Of a stretch of 64,000 bases of DNA, positions 51,901 to 60,111 are shown one piece after another. Positions within the stretch are counted from its first letter, which is position 1, and every line of letters starts with the position of its first letter. Below the pieces are notes generated by a model. That model searched no databases and had not been told where the DNA came from. It saw only the letters and a program-made list of their open reading frames with translations. Origin of the DNA: Gemmatirosa kalamazoonensis (GTDB lineage: Bacteria > Gemmatimonadota > Gemmatimonadetes > Gemmatimonadales > Gemmatimonadaceae); NCBI RefSeq assembly GCF_000522985.1, contig NZ_CP007130.1:62001-126000 (forward strand). Direction: 5' to 3'. The position numbers and the translations under genes were made by a program.

Positions 51901-54900
51901 GCGGGCTGTTCGGGCACTCGATCCTCCGCTCCATCCTCGCGGGTCTCATCGGCCTCGTCGCGGTGAAGCTGCTGTGGGACAAGGACGACGGCGGGGAGAT
52001 CCCGCTCCCGCAGCTCGACGACGTGCGCGGGCACAAGGGCGCGCTCAAGCTCGCCGGCGGCAGCGGCGACGCCGGAGCCCGTCTGCTCAAGGAAGCGGAG
52101 GCGTACCGCAAGGCGTTCGCAATCGGCATCGGCGACACGCTCGGCGAGCTCACCGAGGCGACGTGGAAGACGAGGCTCGCCACCGTCACGACGACGGTGC
52201 ACGTGCCCAGCCTGGCGAGCCTGCCCGCGGTCTCCGCGGAGCACGAGGTGTGGGTGCGCTGGGCGCCGAGCGCCGCCCGCATCGGCAGCGAGGCGGTCGA
52301 TCTGACGAACGACGACTACGTCGCGCGCTACCGACTCTGCGAGAAGGCGCTGATGTACGCGTACGCCGCGTACTACGCCCGCCGGTTGTCGAAGAAGGAT
52401 CTCGACGACGTGCGCGGGGTCGTGCATCAGCAGGCGACGGCAGCGGGCATGGCGGCCGCGGTGATGCACGTGCACGCAACGATCGCGCGCGAGACGTACG
52501 TCTACATCGACGAGACCGGCGCGTCGCAGCGGGCCGACGGCATCGCGGCGTGGGACGCCATCGCGGGCATCGCTCGCGACGCCGCGCCCGATCGGATGAA
52601 CCGGCAGCGTCGGCTCGCCGGCCTGGTGACCGATTTCCTGCCACGCCTCGGCGGCGCCGCGCTGCAGGAAGCCGCCGACGACACCGATGCCGTGCGCGAC
52701 GACGGCGCCGGCGCGGACGCGAGCGGCCTGACAGCCGAGGCCCAGCCCAACGCCACCGTGGCGCACGTCGTCGGCACGAAGCGCAACCCGAAGCCCGCGC
52801 GCCCGACGAAGGTGATGCCGGAGTCGGCCGAGGAGGACGCGGGCGACGATCGCTCGTTCCGCGAGCGCCTGCTCGAGCGCGCCGCCGACGCGACGCCGCG
52901 CGACGCCGCGGGGCTCCTCGCGCTCGCGGCTGCGCTGCTCGGGCGACGGAACGCGCTCACGCCGCTGTCGAGCCCCGGCATGCAGCTCTCCGAGGCGCCG
53001 CGCGCCGGCGACGTGCTCGTACGCTCGGCACCGAGGCAGGGCGTGCGCTACAAGGCCGTGATCGTGTCGGAGCGGCCGGAGCTGGCGTGGGAGATCAAGC
53101 GCCGCGGCGTGACGGTGGAGGCGAGCGGCGACGGGCTGTACGTCGAGGTGGCGGAGGTGCCTAACGACGGCGGCGACGTGCGGACGGTGGGCCGGCGACT
53201 CACGGATGCGTGGCGGCGGCTGCCCGCGGGCCAGGGCGTCTACCGCTTCCGCGACGCGCACGACGAGCAGTACCGCGAGGACGACGATGCCGACGACGAC
53301 GACCGGAACCCGCTCCACGACTGGGTCGCCGACCGTCAGTCCATCGTCTTCCTCGTGGGGGACGGCCACCTGTTCCTGCTGCCGTCGTCGACGCTCGGCG
53401 TCGTCACGCCGCCGGAGAAGCTCGGGAAGATCGACTGGAGCCGGGTCGTCGTCGCGAACGACCTCGGGCCGCTGTTGGGCCTTCCGGCCGTCGCCGCGGG
53501 CGCGTCGCGCGTGTTCCGCGCCGGCCCGCGCCTCGGCGTGATGCTCGACGCCGGCCGGAACCCGCAGCGACAGCCGGCCGCGGTGTACCTGGACCACCTC
53601 GCGGCGCGCGTGCGCGACCTCGGGCTGTCCGAGGTGCGCACGGTGATCCTCATCCACCGCCACGCCGACCACGCGAACGAGCTCGCGCGCGTCGTGCAGG
53701 ACTACGGCATCAAGCCCGAGAACGTCGTCATCCCGCGCGCGTACGACGCGCAGCAGCCCGACGAGGTGTACGAGGCGACGATGCGGGCGCTGCGCGCGCG
53801 CTTCGGCGCGAGCTGGAAGCCCGCGGACCTGAAGCTGCAGCCGGCGACGCCGACCGGCACGCTCGTGCGCGGACGCTACACGTTGGGCGACGCGACGTTC
53901 GAGTTCCTCGCCGACAGCGCGAAGCTCAAGCTGCCGCGCCACACCGATGCCGCGTCGCTGCTCGTGCGCGTGACGCGGCGCGGCGAGCGGAACGCCGTCG
54001 TCGTGCTGGGCGACTTCCGCGGCGCCGACCTCGAGTCGCTGCACGACCTGATGGGCGCGCGCGCGTGGAGCGAGACGTTCCGCGACGTGCGGCTCATCGA
54101 CGGCTTCAGCCATCACCGCGGCGCGATGACCGCGGCCGACGTGCCCGGCATCATGCGCCTGCTCGAGGCGACGCTGCTGCGGAATGGCAGGCTCGCCGTC
54201 ACGCTGCAGACCGATCCCGGGCAGCACGTGCAGGCGCGCGCCGACACGCTCGAGCTGATGCGCCGCATCGGCGTCGAGGTCGTGGAGACGAACGTCGGCG
54301 CGCAGACGGCGTCCGGCGTGCAGGCGACGAGCGGCGGTGCCCGGCCGATCGGTCCCGCGGCCACAGTGTACAGTCCGATCCGCTCGCCGCTCGTCGCCGC
54401 GCTCGAGCGCATCGCGCGGCTCGAGGCGGCGCGCGAGACGATCGAGCTGTGGGGACCGCACGTCGCGCGCACGACCAAGGGCTACGATCCGCAATCGGAT
54501 CTGCGCACGATCGAGCGCTCGCTCGACGAGCTGCGCACGACGACCGGCGCCGCGCTGCTGGCGGCCGCCCAGGTGCGCACGGCGCCGGCAGCGCGTGGAC
54601 AGCAGCCCGTGCGCGATTACGCCACCGGCGCCGCGGGCACCGCGTTCACCGCGGCGGTCGGACGCATTCCCGCGACGACCGCGGCGGAGACGGCGATCGG
54701 AACGACTGGCTTCGAGCAGCTGCGGCGGCTGCGCGAGGTGCCCGAGCGAGAGGTGCCGCTGCGCGTCCAGCTCACCGACGCGTTGCAGAACGGCCGGTTC
54801 ACGAAGGAGGCGTTCCGCTACATGGTGAGCCAGCTCGATCCCGCGACGCGGAAGAGCATCTTCACCGGGCCGCGCGGCGGGCCGGCCGGCGAGCTGACCG

Positions 54901-55688
54901 TGATGCGCCGAGTGCGCGCGCAGTTCGGGTTCCAGCAGATGCTCGGCGACATGGAGACGATGAGCGTCGCGCATCTGACCCCGGCAGGACGGGTCGGCGC
55001 GCGCGGCGTCGCCGGCGTGCTGCTCGCCGTGGAGATCGGGAACCTCGTCGCGCAGGGCGTCGAGGCCTATCGCATCTCCAAGGACACGGCGCGCCGACGC
55101 AACGTCGCCCCGTTCCTGCGGCGCATCGCGTTCTGGCGCCAGCTCGGCGTGCACGCCGCGGAGGTGGCGGTCGACGACGGCGTGTTCAGCGCCGACGAGT
55201 CGCGCGACGCGGCGGAGATCGACGAGGGGCTGAAGAAGGACCGCTGGAACTTCCTGTTCATCGAGCACACGAGCACGCGGCCGGCGCTCTCCGACGCGGC
55301 GATCCTGCGCCTCGGCGTGGTGTTGGGCCAGATGGTCCGCAGCTACGACGAGTACGCGACGCTGTTCGAGGACTCGTTCCAGGACGCGATCCGCTTCGTG
55401 CCCGACCCGAAGAACTGGACGGACGCGCGGTGGGAGGTGTGCGTCGGCTCGTTCGAGACGTCGGGGGAGAACCACATCGCGGAGCGGTGGGTGGAGCTGC
55501 CGCTGCTCACCGAGACGATGCGCGCGGTCACGCGCCGCGTCGTCGCGAACACCGCGGAGCTGTTGAGCCGCATCGGGCGCAACGTGTCGGCGGACACGCA
55601 GGACTTCGGCACGCTGACGGAGCCGCCGGGGACGCTCCAGTATCGCGCGCGCGCGGCAGCGGGCAGCCGACCACGATCTTCGAGGTGA
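48927..55688 (+). CDS. Giant subtilisin (S8)–polyproline–MBL-fold protein of the unknown locus
   Basis: About 2,253 residues before a stop that is probably not the original one. Residues 130-600 are an S8 peptidase of the Csp-like type: VIGVLDWGFDF (Asp 144), THGTHV region with His 226, and KSGTSMATPHVVG (Ser 546), so the triad is intact. DDALDD repeats and a helical section lead to a run of 35 prolines (779-813). A middle region follows with no recognised family, including amphipathic and TM-like helices (SILRSILAGLIGLVAVKLLW). Near residue 1577 an MBL-type HxHxDH motif (LIHRHADHANEL) starts a metallo-beta-lactamase-like domain; FLADSAKLKLPR and GDFRGADLE fit its later strands. The C-terminal ~650 residues are helical and unassigned. 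No signal peptide. ATG 48927 or GTG 48918 may be the start. It may process or deliver the preceding proteins. Confidence 0.8.
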   Translation: MADPQAEVRQYDPALAEVAREGDGDDEISLIARVPDVTALPPGVRAVTRFGDVVTLRAPRSQLVALAESPAVVEMEAAFHLLPSIEVLDAPPSGIDASDADPLGADDALGDLPIAEDAPDDSPYTRRPAGLVATGRGVVIGVLDWGFDFALDTFRNGDGSTRLLALWDQRGDAGSGPDNVWGYGRIHTAAEIDRALAAPDPYRTLGYHPADADAPDRATHERYGTHGTHVLDIAAGNGRGAAMSGVAPDARLVCVHLARTSDVLGPRNLGDSASLLEALDFVFRVANGRPCVVNMSVGAQGGPHDGSTMVEQGIDRAVWLEPGRAVCNSIGNYAMAGAHQHGRLRTGEEAVLRLTVPTHDTTPNEVEVWYARGDRFLVTIVGPDGAQLAAVAPGAEAPLTIGGRGVGYVYHVRTAGTGEHQVDLFLYPRAPGGTWEIRLRGDAAPDGRFHAWVERKRGPHPRFADSADGPLFTTGTLCNGRLSIGVGAYDPHDASRRIARFSSAGPTRDGRLKPEVCAPGVSISAARSTPPGEAPSARAVSKSGTSMATPHVVGVVAVMFEAIGRPIEILDTRALLLASTDHAAIDDDDPDANLDVHRIGHGYLDPVAAERAARRWARDDFSGDTAMSSTSDAWARESLDDALDDALDDSVVATSPSLADFAFLTGVPNAPVVPDGTDVAEDDGGPGHAIPRAVVKDVLGNRILDLLWEPIADDDAPRVVRRLGDLRTLFDAVPSGPNACQLLTRLNPGGDLQRDFDYRLMTSTRRELRESLRVRCHAPPPPPPPPPPPPPPPPPPPPPPPPPPPPPPPPPPPKPAPKARAWQLAGEYVFATKDRVVKRFKYFTVLGHIEVQIVATVNATDDELVKIKARWVNGDYKPQVEAGLTDYLGFDVKAESAKGKYKIQFKRDIGVGPIEVTPAIQSSLTDPFQVKVKTPKVTLPITILGNEFRLAAKAMIVLTLHFEWGQYLKDRVKRTIKDILEDLLGDVAEFFGGLFGHSILRSILAGLIGLVAVKLLWDKDDGGEIPLPQLDDVRGHKGALKLAGGSGDAGARLLKEAEAYRKAFAIGIGDTLGELTEATWKTRLATVTTTVHVPSLASLPAVSAEHEVWVRWAPSAARIGSEAVDLTNDDYVARYRLCEKALMYAYAAYYARRLSKKDLDDVRGVVHQQATAAGMAAAVMHVHATIARETYVYIDETGASQRADGIAAWDAIAGIARDAAPDRMNRQRRLAGLVTDFLPRLGGAALQEAADDTDAVRDDGAGADASGLTAEAQPNATVAHVVGTKRNPKPARPTKVMPESAEEDAGDDRSFRERLLERAADATPRDAAGLLALAAALLGRRNALTPLSSPGMQLSEAPRAGDVLVRSAPRQGVRYKAVIVSERPELAWEIKRRGVTVEASGDGLYVEVAEVPNDGGDVRTVGRRLTDAWRRLPAGQGVYRFRDAHDEQYREDDDADDDDRNPLHDWVADRQSIVFLVGDGHLFLLPSSTLGVVTPPEKLGKIDWSRVVVANDLGPLLGLPAVAAGASRVFRAGPRLGVMLDAGRNPQRQPAAVYLDHLAARVRDLGLSEVRTVILIHRHADHANELARVVQDYGIKPENVVIPRAYDAQQPDEVYEATMRALRARFGASWKPADLKLQPATPTGTLVRGRYTLGDATFEFLADSAKLKLPRHTDAASLLVRVTRRGERNAVVVLGDFRGADLESLHDLMGARAWSETFRDVRLIDGFSHHRGAMTAADVPGIMRLLEATLLRNGRLAVTLQTDPGQHVQARADTLELMRRIGVEVVETNVGAQTASGVQATSGGARPIGPAATVYSPIRSPLVAALERIARLEAARETIELWGPHVARTTKGYDPQSDLRTIERSLDELRTTTGAALLAAAQVRTAPAARGQQPVRDYATGAAGTAFTAAVGRIPATTAAETAIGTTGFEQLRRLREVPEREVPLRVQLTDALQNGRFTKEAFRYMVSQLDPATRKSIFTGPRGGPAGELTVMRRVRAQFGFQQMLGDMETMSVAHLTPAGRVGARGVAGVLLAVEIGNLVAQGVEAYRISKDTARRRNVAPFLRRIAFWRQLGVHAAEVAVDDGVFSADESRDAAEIDEGLKKDRWNFLFIEHTSTRPALSDAAILRLGVVLGQMVRSYDEYATLFEDSFQDAIRFVPDPKNWTDARWEVCVGSFETSGENHIAERWVELPLLTETMRAVTRRVVANTAELLSRIGRNVSADTQDFGTLTEPPGTLQYRARAAAGSRPRSSR
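51261..51365 (+). repeat. Run of 35 proline codons in the giant S8 protein
   Basis: Thirty-five consecutive CCN codons of mixed third base (CCA, CCG, CCC, CCT). Because the third base varies, the run is not simple recent slippage of one triplet and may be kept by selection as a stiff linker. Confidence 0.95.
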
Positions 55689-55981
55689 AGTCGCACGCCC
55701 CGTCGGCGTGGGGCGGCGCGCCGGGCGTCGCGCCGAAGAGCACCTACCACAAGATCACGTGGGGCGCGAGCCGGCCGGAGTACTTCGTGTGGGCGGTGGA
55801 CGGTGTAGACGTGCGGGTGAGCGGGTCGAACTTCACGACGTACGCGCTGCTGCGGGACTTCGAGAAGTACGAGTACTCGGTGGGCACCCGCGGCGACGTG
55901 CTGAACGCGACGTTCGAGCGGCTCGTGCGGAACGCGACCGGCGACGCGTGGGTGCTGGTGCCGGACATCGAGCGGGTCTGA
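55652..55981 (+). pseudogene. C-terminal ~110 residues of the giant protein in a shifted frame
   Basis: The frame shifts at a (CG)6 tract (55644-55655). In the new frame the chain continues GQPTTIFEVKSHAPSAWGG and further to VPDIERV, with good codon bias up to a stop at 55979-55981. The in-frame end of the upstream frame is a short basic tail (RPRSSR). A loss or gain of one CG unit, a sequencing error or programmed frameshifting could explain this. It has no start codon of its own. Confidence 0.6.
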
Positions 55982-55992
55982 CGACAGGCGAT

Positions 55993-56023
55993 GGGTGCCG
56001 GGACGGCGGGGGTCCCGGCACCC
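55993..56023. terminator. Strong stem-loop after the giant protein gene
   Basis: GGGTGCCGGGAC (55993-56004) pairs perfectly with GTCCCGGCACCC (56012-56023) around a 7-base loop. It lacks a T-tract but is well placed to end the locus. Confidence 0.65.
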
Positions 56024-56171
56024 GCGTCCTGGTGGCCGGGGCGGGCAGCACGAGCGACATAACGGAGCCCATAATTACCGTTGCGGGTTCCTTAAGTTTT
56101 GCAAATGAAGTGAGGCGCGACCCGGAGAGCCGCGCCCCACTCGAATACCCAACGACATCCGGGCCAAGCGC

Positions 56172-57305
56172 CTACGGGATGATGCCTCCCGCCGGCTTCA
56201 GGCCCGTGCCGCTCACCGACACGCTCGACGAGCCCCCGCCGGCGTTGTGCACCACGTTCACCGTCGCCGTGCGCGATCCGACGCGGAGCGGCTCGAAGCT
56301 CACCCAGACGCTGCACGACGCGCCGGGAGCCAGCGAGGTGCCGCTGCACGGATCCCACAGCGAGAAGTCGCCGGGATTCGCGCCGCCGAGGCTCACCGAC
56401 GAGACGACCAGCGGCGCGTTGCCGGTGCTCTTGATCGTGATGGCGCGGCCGGACGTGGCCAGACCGAGCGCCACCGATGGGAAGCCGATCGACGTCGGCG
56501 TGACGCTGATCCCCGGCGCGGGCACGTAGCCGACCCCGCTGAGACCCACCGCCGCCGGATTGTTCGGCGAGCTGTTCGGGATGAGGAGCGTGCCGCTCAC
56601 CAGACCGTTGATCGTCGGCTTGAACGAGACCCACACATGGCAGTAGTCGCCAGGGTGGACCAGGATGGTCGGGCAGTCGTTTGTCTGCGTGAACGGCCCG
56701 GAGACACTGATCGCGCCCAGGAGGAGCGGACCGGTGCTGCCGAAGTTCTCCAGGAACACGGTCTGCGGGGCGCTCGTCGTGCCTAACGGCTGCCAGCCGA
56801 AATTGAGCGAGCCGGGATAGAGGGTGATGACCGGCGGCGGGTCCTGGTAGACCGTGAGGTTCTCCGTGCGCGTCTGGCCCAGGTACGTGGCCGAGAACGT
56901 GATGGGGATGCTGCCGACGGGGTCGGGGCCCGAGAAGATGGTGAAGGTCCGACGCGTGGTCCCTGCCGGCACGATCACCAGGCTGTCGGGCGCGACCCAG
57001 GCCACCGCGTTGTTAGAACTCGTGATCACGACCGTCGCGCCGCCCGCCGGTGCGGGCGCGTGCAGGACCAACGTGCCCGTCGCGTAATAGCTGCCAGGAA
57101 TGGAGTCCGGATCGATCCGGAAGCTGTCGATCGGCGTCGGGGTCGGTCCGACGTCGGCCCGCGCGCGCGGCGCCGCGAAGCGTGGGGCGGTCGCGGGGGC
57201 GTCGGTGCACGCAGCGGCGGCGGCGACGACGGCAAGTAGAACGAGCGACCGCGCGGTGCGGGAGCGCCTAACGGACGAGGAAGTTCGGCGATCGGGCCAC
57301 GACAT
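56172..57305 (-). CDS. Exported choice-of-anchor/Ig-like (ASH-type) lipoprotein
   Basis: 377 residues. VRRSRTARSLVLLAVVAAAA runs into an AACTD lipobox. The mature part is beta-rich: one Ig-like region (FRIDPDSIPGSYYATGTLVL) and two tandem ASH/HYDIN-like repeats (LNFGWQPLGTTSAPQTVFLE and IGFPSVALGLATSGRAITIK), each with a CP or CS pair (TNDCPTILVHPGDYCHVWVS; WDPCSGTSLAPGASCSVWVS). It is likely a surface adhesin or binding protein. It is convergent with the giant-protein gene and is probably monocistronic. ATG 57305 was chosen because it precedes the signal peptide. Confidence 0.85.
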   Translation of the reverse strand: MSWPDRRTSSSVRRSRTARSLVLLAVVAAAAACTDAPATAPRFAAPRARADVGPTPTPIDSFRIDPDSIPGSYYATGTLVLHAPAPAGGATVVITSSNNAVAWVAPDSLVIVPAGTTRRTFTIFSGPDPVGSIPITFSATYLGQTRTENLTVYQDPPPVITLYPGSLNFGWQPLGTTSAPQTVFLENFGSTGPLLLGAISVSGPFTQTNDCPTILVHPGDYCHVWVSFKPTINGLVSGTLLIPNSSPNNPAAVGLSGVGYVPAPGISVTPTSIGFPSVALGLATSGRAITIKSTGNAPLVVSSVSLGGANPGDFSLWDPCSGTSLAPGASCSVWVSFEPLRVGSRTATVNVVHNAGGGSSSVSVSGTGLKPAGGIIP

Positions 57306-57491
57306 GGCGGCGAAGCTCCGAGCTGGAAGGTGATCGCGATGGGGCGTACGCGTGTCACGCCTCCACGTCCCGATCCTTCTCATGTAGCCGCTCGCCCGAG
57401 ATCTCGTGGGCATGGCGCCGCCTGACGTTCTCGCTGAGGTTCTTGATGGCGTTTACGGGCCCCCAATGAAGCGCGCGCAGCTGCGGGGGCG

Positions 57492-58472
57492 TCACTGGCG
57501 ACGTGCCATCGTGCCGCGGCCGGGGTGGTCAGCGTCGGCCCCTCGTTTTCCGACGACCACGACGCTCGGCCCGCTCCGGCGCACCAGGTCGATGATCTCG
57601 CGCCCGGCGTCGCCACCGGGGACCGAGACCCGGCAGGCGACCTCCGGCCCGGCGTCTCGCGCCAGCCATGCGAGCCGCGCGTACATCGCGTCGCGGTGGG
57701 CTACCTCGCTCGCAGGCACACGCTCGGCACGGCCGACACCATCGCGCCGCGGAGCGAGCAGGCGGTCGTAGCTTCCCGTCCAGGGCGAAAGCACGTGCAC
57801 GAGCGTGAGCGCGGCACGGTGCACTCGCGCCACACGCAGTGCCCGAGCGACGACCTGCTCGGCGGCGGGGCTCGCGTCGACGGCGGCGATCACGTGCTCG
57901 ACCGGCGCGGTGGTCTCCTCCGGCACCACGAGGACCGCGCACGGCGCACGGCGCGCAACCCGCTCGATGACGTTCGGCTCGCCGATTCGGTGCCGCGCAG
58001 CGTCCTTGCGGCGCCCCAGCACGAGGAGATCCGCGTGCTCCGACTCCGCGAGCGTGGCGAGCCAGGCGGACGGGCGCCCGAGCCGCACGACCGAGCGGGT
58101 GCGCGCGAGACGCAGACTCGCCGCGAAGCCTGCGAGTCCACCGAGCAGCGCGGGACGCATCTGGCGATACGGACGCTCCGCCTCGCGCACCCCACGCACG
58201 GTCTCGCCGTCGTGCGACGGCGGGCCATCGGGCCACGGCACTACGTGCGTGAACAGCGCGGTGCTCGCCGGCGCGAGCTGCCGGACCGCCCAGCGGCCGG
58301 CGTTGAGCGACGCGGGGCTGAAGTCGACGCCCACGACGATGCGTTCGGTGCAGTCAGTCGTGTCACCCGACGCCCTTCCCTCTGGCGTAACCTCGGCCGC
58401 AACCCTGCCGACCGACTCCACCGGCACGCTGTCGCCCAGCCCCGCACCATCGATCATGTCCCCGTGATGCAC
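57492..58472 (-). CDS. Tandem universal stress protein (two UspA domains)
   Basis: 326 residues from GTG 58472, which has AAGGAGG at 58478-58484; an ATG at 58457 lies too far from it. The first Usp domain starts RIVVGVDFSPASLNAGRWAV and ends LLVLGRRKDAARHRIGEP, with PCAVLVVP. The second starts HVIAAVDASPAAEQVVARAL and ends SVVVVGKRGADADH. The glycine pattern (GKRG, GRR) suggests nucleotide binding in at least one domain. Such proteins respond to starvation or redox stress. The C-terminus beyond PGRGTMARRQ is short. The next gene upstream on this strand is an HTH regulator, about 230 bases away. Confidence 0.87.
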   Translation of the reverse strand: MHHGDMIDGAGLGDSVPVESVGRVAAEVTPEGRASGDTTDCTERIVVGVDFSPASLNAGRWAVRQLAPASTALFTHVVPWPDGPPSHDGETVRGVREAERPYRQMRPALLGGLAGFAASLRLARTRSVVRLGRPSAWLATLAESEHADLLVLGRRKDAARHRIGEPNVIERVARRAPCAVLVVPEETTAPVEHVIAAVDASPAAEQVVARALRVARVHRAALTLVHVLSPWTGSYDRLLAPRRDGVGRAERVPASEVAHRDAMYARLAWLARDAGPEVACRVSVPGGDAGREIIDLVRRSGPSVVVVGKRGADADHPGRGTMARRQ

Positions 58473-58703
58473 GCGCCCTCCTTCGCTGGGGGCGAACGCA
58501 CGACGAGCGAGCACTCCGCACGCCGAACGGCCGCCCGTTCAGGTACGAAGGTCTCGCTCGGTCACGAGGGACTTGCCGGCCCGTGCGCCCCAAGGCGCAG
58601 TGTTGACGATCCGGCAGCGCGGGCTCGGCCCGCGGAGCTACTCCCCTTCAGTTGTCTGCTTCATTCGAAGACTACCCACCCGACACGCCGCCGCACAACC
58701 CAT

Positions 58704-59345
58704 TCAGGCCGCGGTCGTGACGGCGAAGCAGCATCGCGGACGCGCGCCGTGCTCGCAGCACTGCCGCACCGGTGCGCCGACGACCTCGCCTACGAGCCGC
58801 TCGACCGAGCGGCACATCTCCGGCCGCCGCGACACCGTGGCCGACAGCGGACAGGCGTAGCCGCGCAGCCGCAGACCCGCCTCGTCGTGGACGACGTCGA
58901 CCTCACCGCCTAACGCCTCGAGTACCGCCGCGGCGGCGGCGGCGCGCTCCTGGATCGTGCCCGACGCCTGCCCACCGACATCACGCCCGAGTCGGCGGCC
59001 GACCTCGCGGAGCAACTCCTCGGCCTTGGCGGCGGATAGCTCGTCGACGAGGACGTCGATCGTGGTCGTGAGCACCGGCGCATACGCGCGAGAGAAGAGC
59101 GGCTCGGCGTCCGGATGGACCTCGTAGAGCACCGCCGGCTTTCCCGCACCGGGAGAGCGCCGTACGCCCTCCTGCCGCACGATCCCATGACGCTCGAGCG
59201 TCGCGAGGTGGTTCCGGACCCCGTTGTCGGTCAGGCCGACGGCGCGGGCCAGCTCCTCGACCGTTCGCGTGCCGCGGCGCAGGAAGGCGACGATCTGCCC
59301 CCGCGTCGTGCCGAGAAAACGCCTGGCGAAATCGGTTGCAGACAT
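58704..59345 (-). CDS. ArsR/SufR-like HTH regulator with cysteine-rich C-terminus
   Basis: 213 residues. The winged-helix part is RGQIVAFLRRGTRTVEELAR, then LTDNGVRNHLATLERHGIVR. The C-terminal region has Cys residues at intervals: RGYACPLSATVSRRPEMCRS, then APVRQCCEHGARPRCCFAV. This resembles the [Fe-S]-binding C-terminus of SufR-type repressors, so it probably senses iron or redox state (inference). It faces the DUF4142/cytochrome operon across a 200-base AT-richer gap with a GTCAA/TTGAC dyad. ATG 59345 begins the HTH. Confidence 0.82.
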   Translation of the reverse strand: MSATDFARRFLGTTRGQIVAFLRRGTRTVEELARAVGLTDNGVRNHLATLERHGIVRQEGVRRSPGAGKPAVLYEVHPDAEPLFSRAYAPVLTTTIDVLVDELSAAKAEELLREVGRRLGRDVGGQASGTIQERAAAAAAVLEALGGEVDVVHDEAGLRLRGYACPLSATVSRRPEMCRSVERLVGEVVGAPVRQCCEHGARPRCCFAVTTAA

Positions 59346-59396
59346 GGACGCACCGTGGATGCGGACACCCCAAGAGTAGCCCCTCTCAGGCATTAT

Positions 59397-59423
59397 GTCA
59401 AATATTTACAGTGATTACTTGAC
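59397..59423. promoter_or_regulatory. Candidate operator/promoter dyad GTCAA-N17-TTGAC
   Basis: GTCAA (59397-59401) and TTGAC (59419-59423) flank AATATTTACAGTGATTAC in the divergent gap between the cysteine-rich regulator and the DUF4142 gene. It is one of the few AT-rich spots of the window and is a candidate site for that regulator. TTGAC on the plus strand (59419) could also be a -35. Confidence 0.45.
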
Positions 59424-59548
59424 TTATTCTGGTCCACCGGGCACTCCTTCCGGCACGAGACGCGTCCCGCGGCGGTCCGGCGCCAGCCGGAGCCGAGGGG
59501 GACGCGCCGACAGGCAACGCCGCATCACTCACAGCATCGAGGTTTCTC

Positions 59549-60109
59549 ATGCGCAGGATCGTGATCGCAGCCCTCAGTCTCGTCACCACCGCGGCGCTCA
59601 CGGCCGCGACCCGCCCGCCGACACCGGTCGCGATCGCCTCGGCGACCACACACCAGGCTCTCGACGATGCCACGATCGTCGCGATCTTCGACGCCGCGAA
59701 CACGGCCGACATCGAGACCGGCCAGCTCGCCGCCGAGCGCGGGCACACGAAGGAGGTTCGCGACTTCGGCGCGATGCTCGTGCGCGACCACAAGATGGTC
59801 CGCCAGCAGGGACGCGACCTGGCGAAGAAGCTCGGCGTCACGCCGACGCCACCGAAGAACGACGCGTCGGCCACCGATCACGAGGCCGCCATGCAGCGCC
59901 TGCGGGTGCTCCACGGCGCCGCCTTCGATCACGCGTTCCTCCAGCACGAAGTCGCGTTCCACAAGGCTGTCATCGACGCCATCCAGTCGACGCTCCTGCC
60001 GGCGATCAAGAACGCCGAGGTGAAGGATCTCGTCGTGAAGGTCGCGCCCGCGTTCCAGGCGCACATGATCGCCGCGCAGAACCTCGACAAGCAGCTCGCG
60101 GAGCGCTGA
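59549..60109 (+). CDS. DUF4142 ferritin-like exported protein
   Basis: 186 residues with a signal peptide ([16 protein letters not shown]). [20 protein letters not shown] opens the four-helix DUF4142 domain, with [20 protein letters not shown] and [20 protein letters not shown] as its later helices and conserved His/Asp residues that may bind metal. The family is periplasmic and stress- or metal-linked, of unknown exact role. It is the first gene of a plus-strand group; the next gene starts 2 bases after its stop. Confidence 0.88.
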   Translation: MRRIVIAALSLVTTAALTAATRPPTPVAIASATTHQALDDATIVAIFDAANTADIETGQLAAERGHTKEVRDFGAMLVRDHKMVRQQGRDLAKKLGVTPTPPKNDASATDHEAAMQRLRVLHGAAFDHAFLQHEVAFHKAVIDAIQSTLLPAIKNAEVKDLVVKVAPAFQAHMIAAQNLDKQLAER

Positions 60110-60111
60110 CC

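Noticed and set aside
51576-55475. Very long minus-strand frame opposite the giant protein
   Set aside because: Composition is Arg/Leu/His with no motif and it mirrors the codon bias of the true gene.
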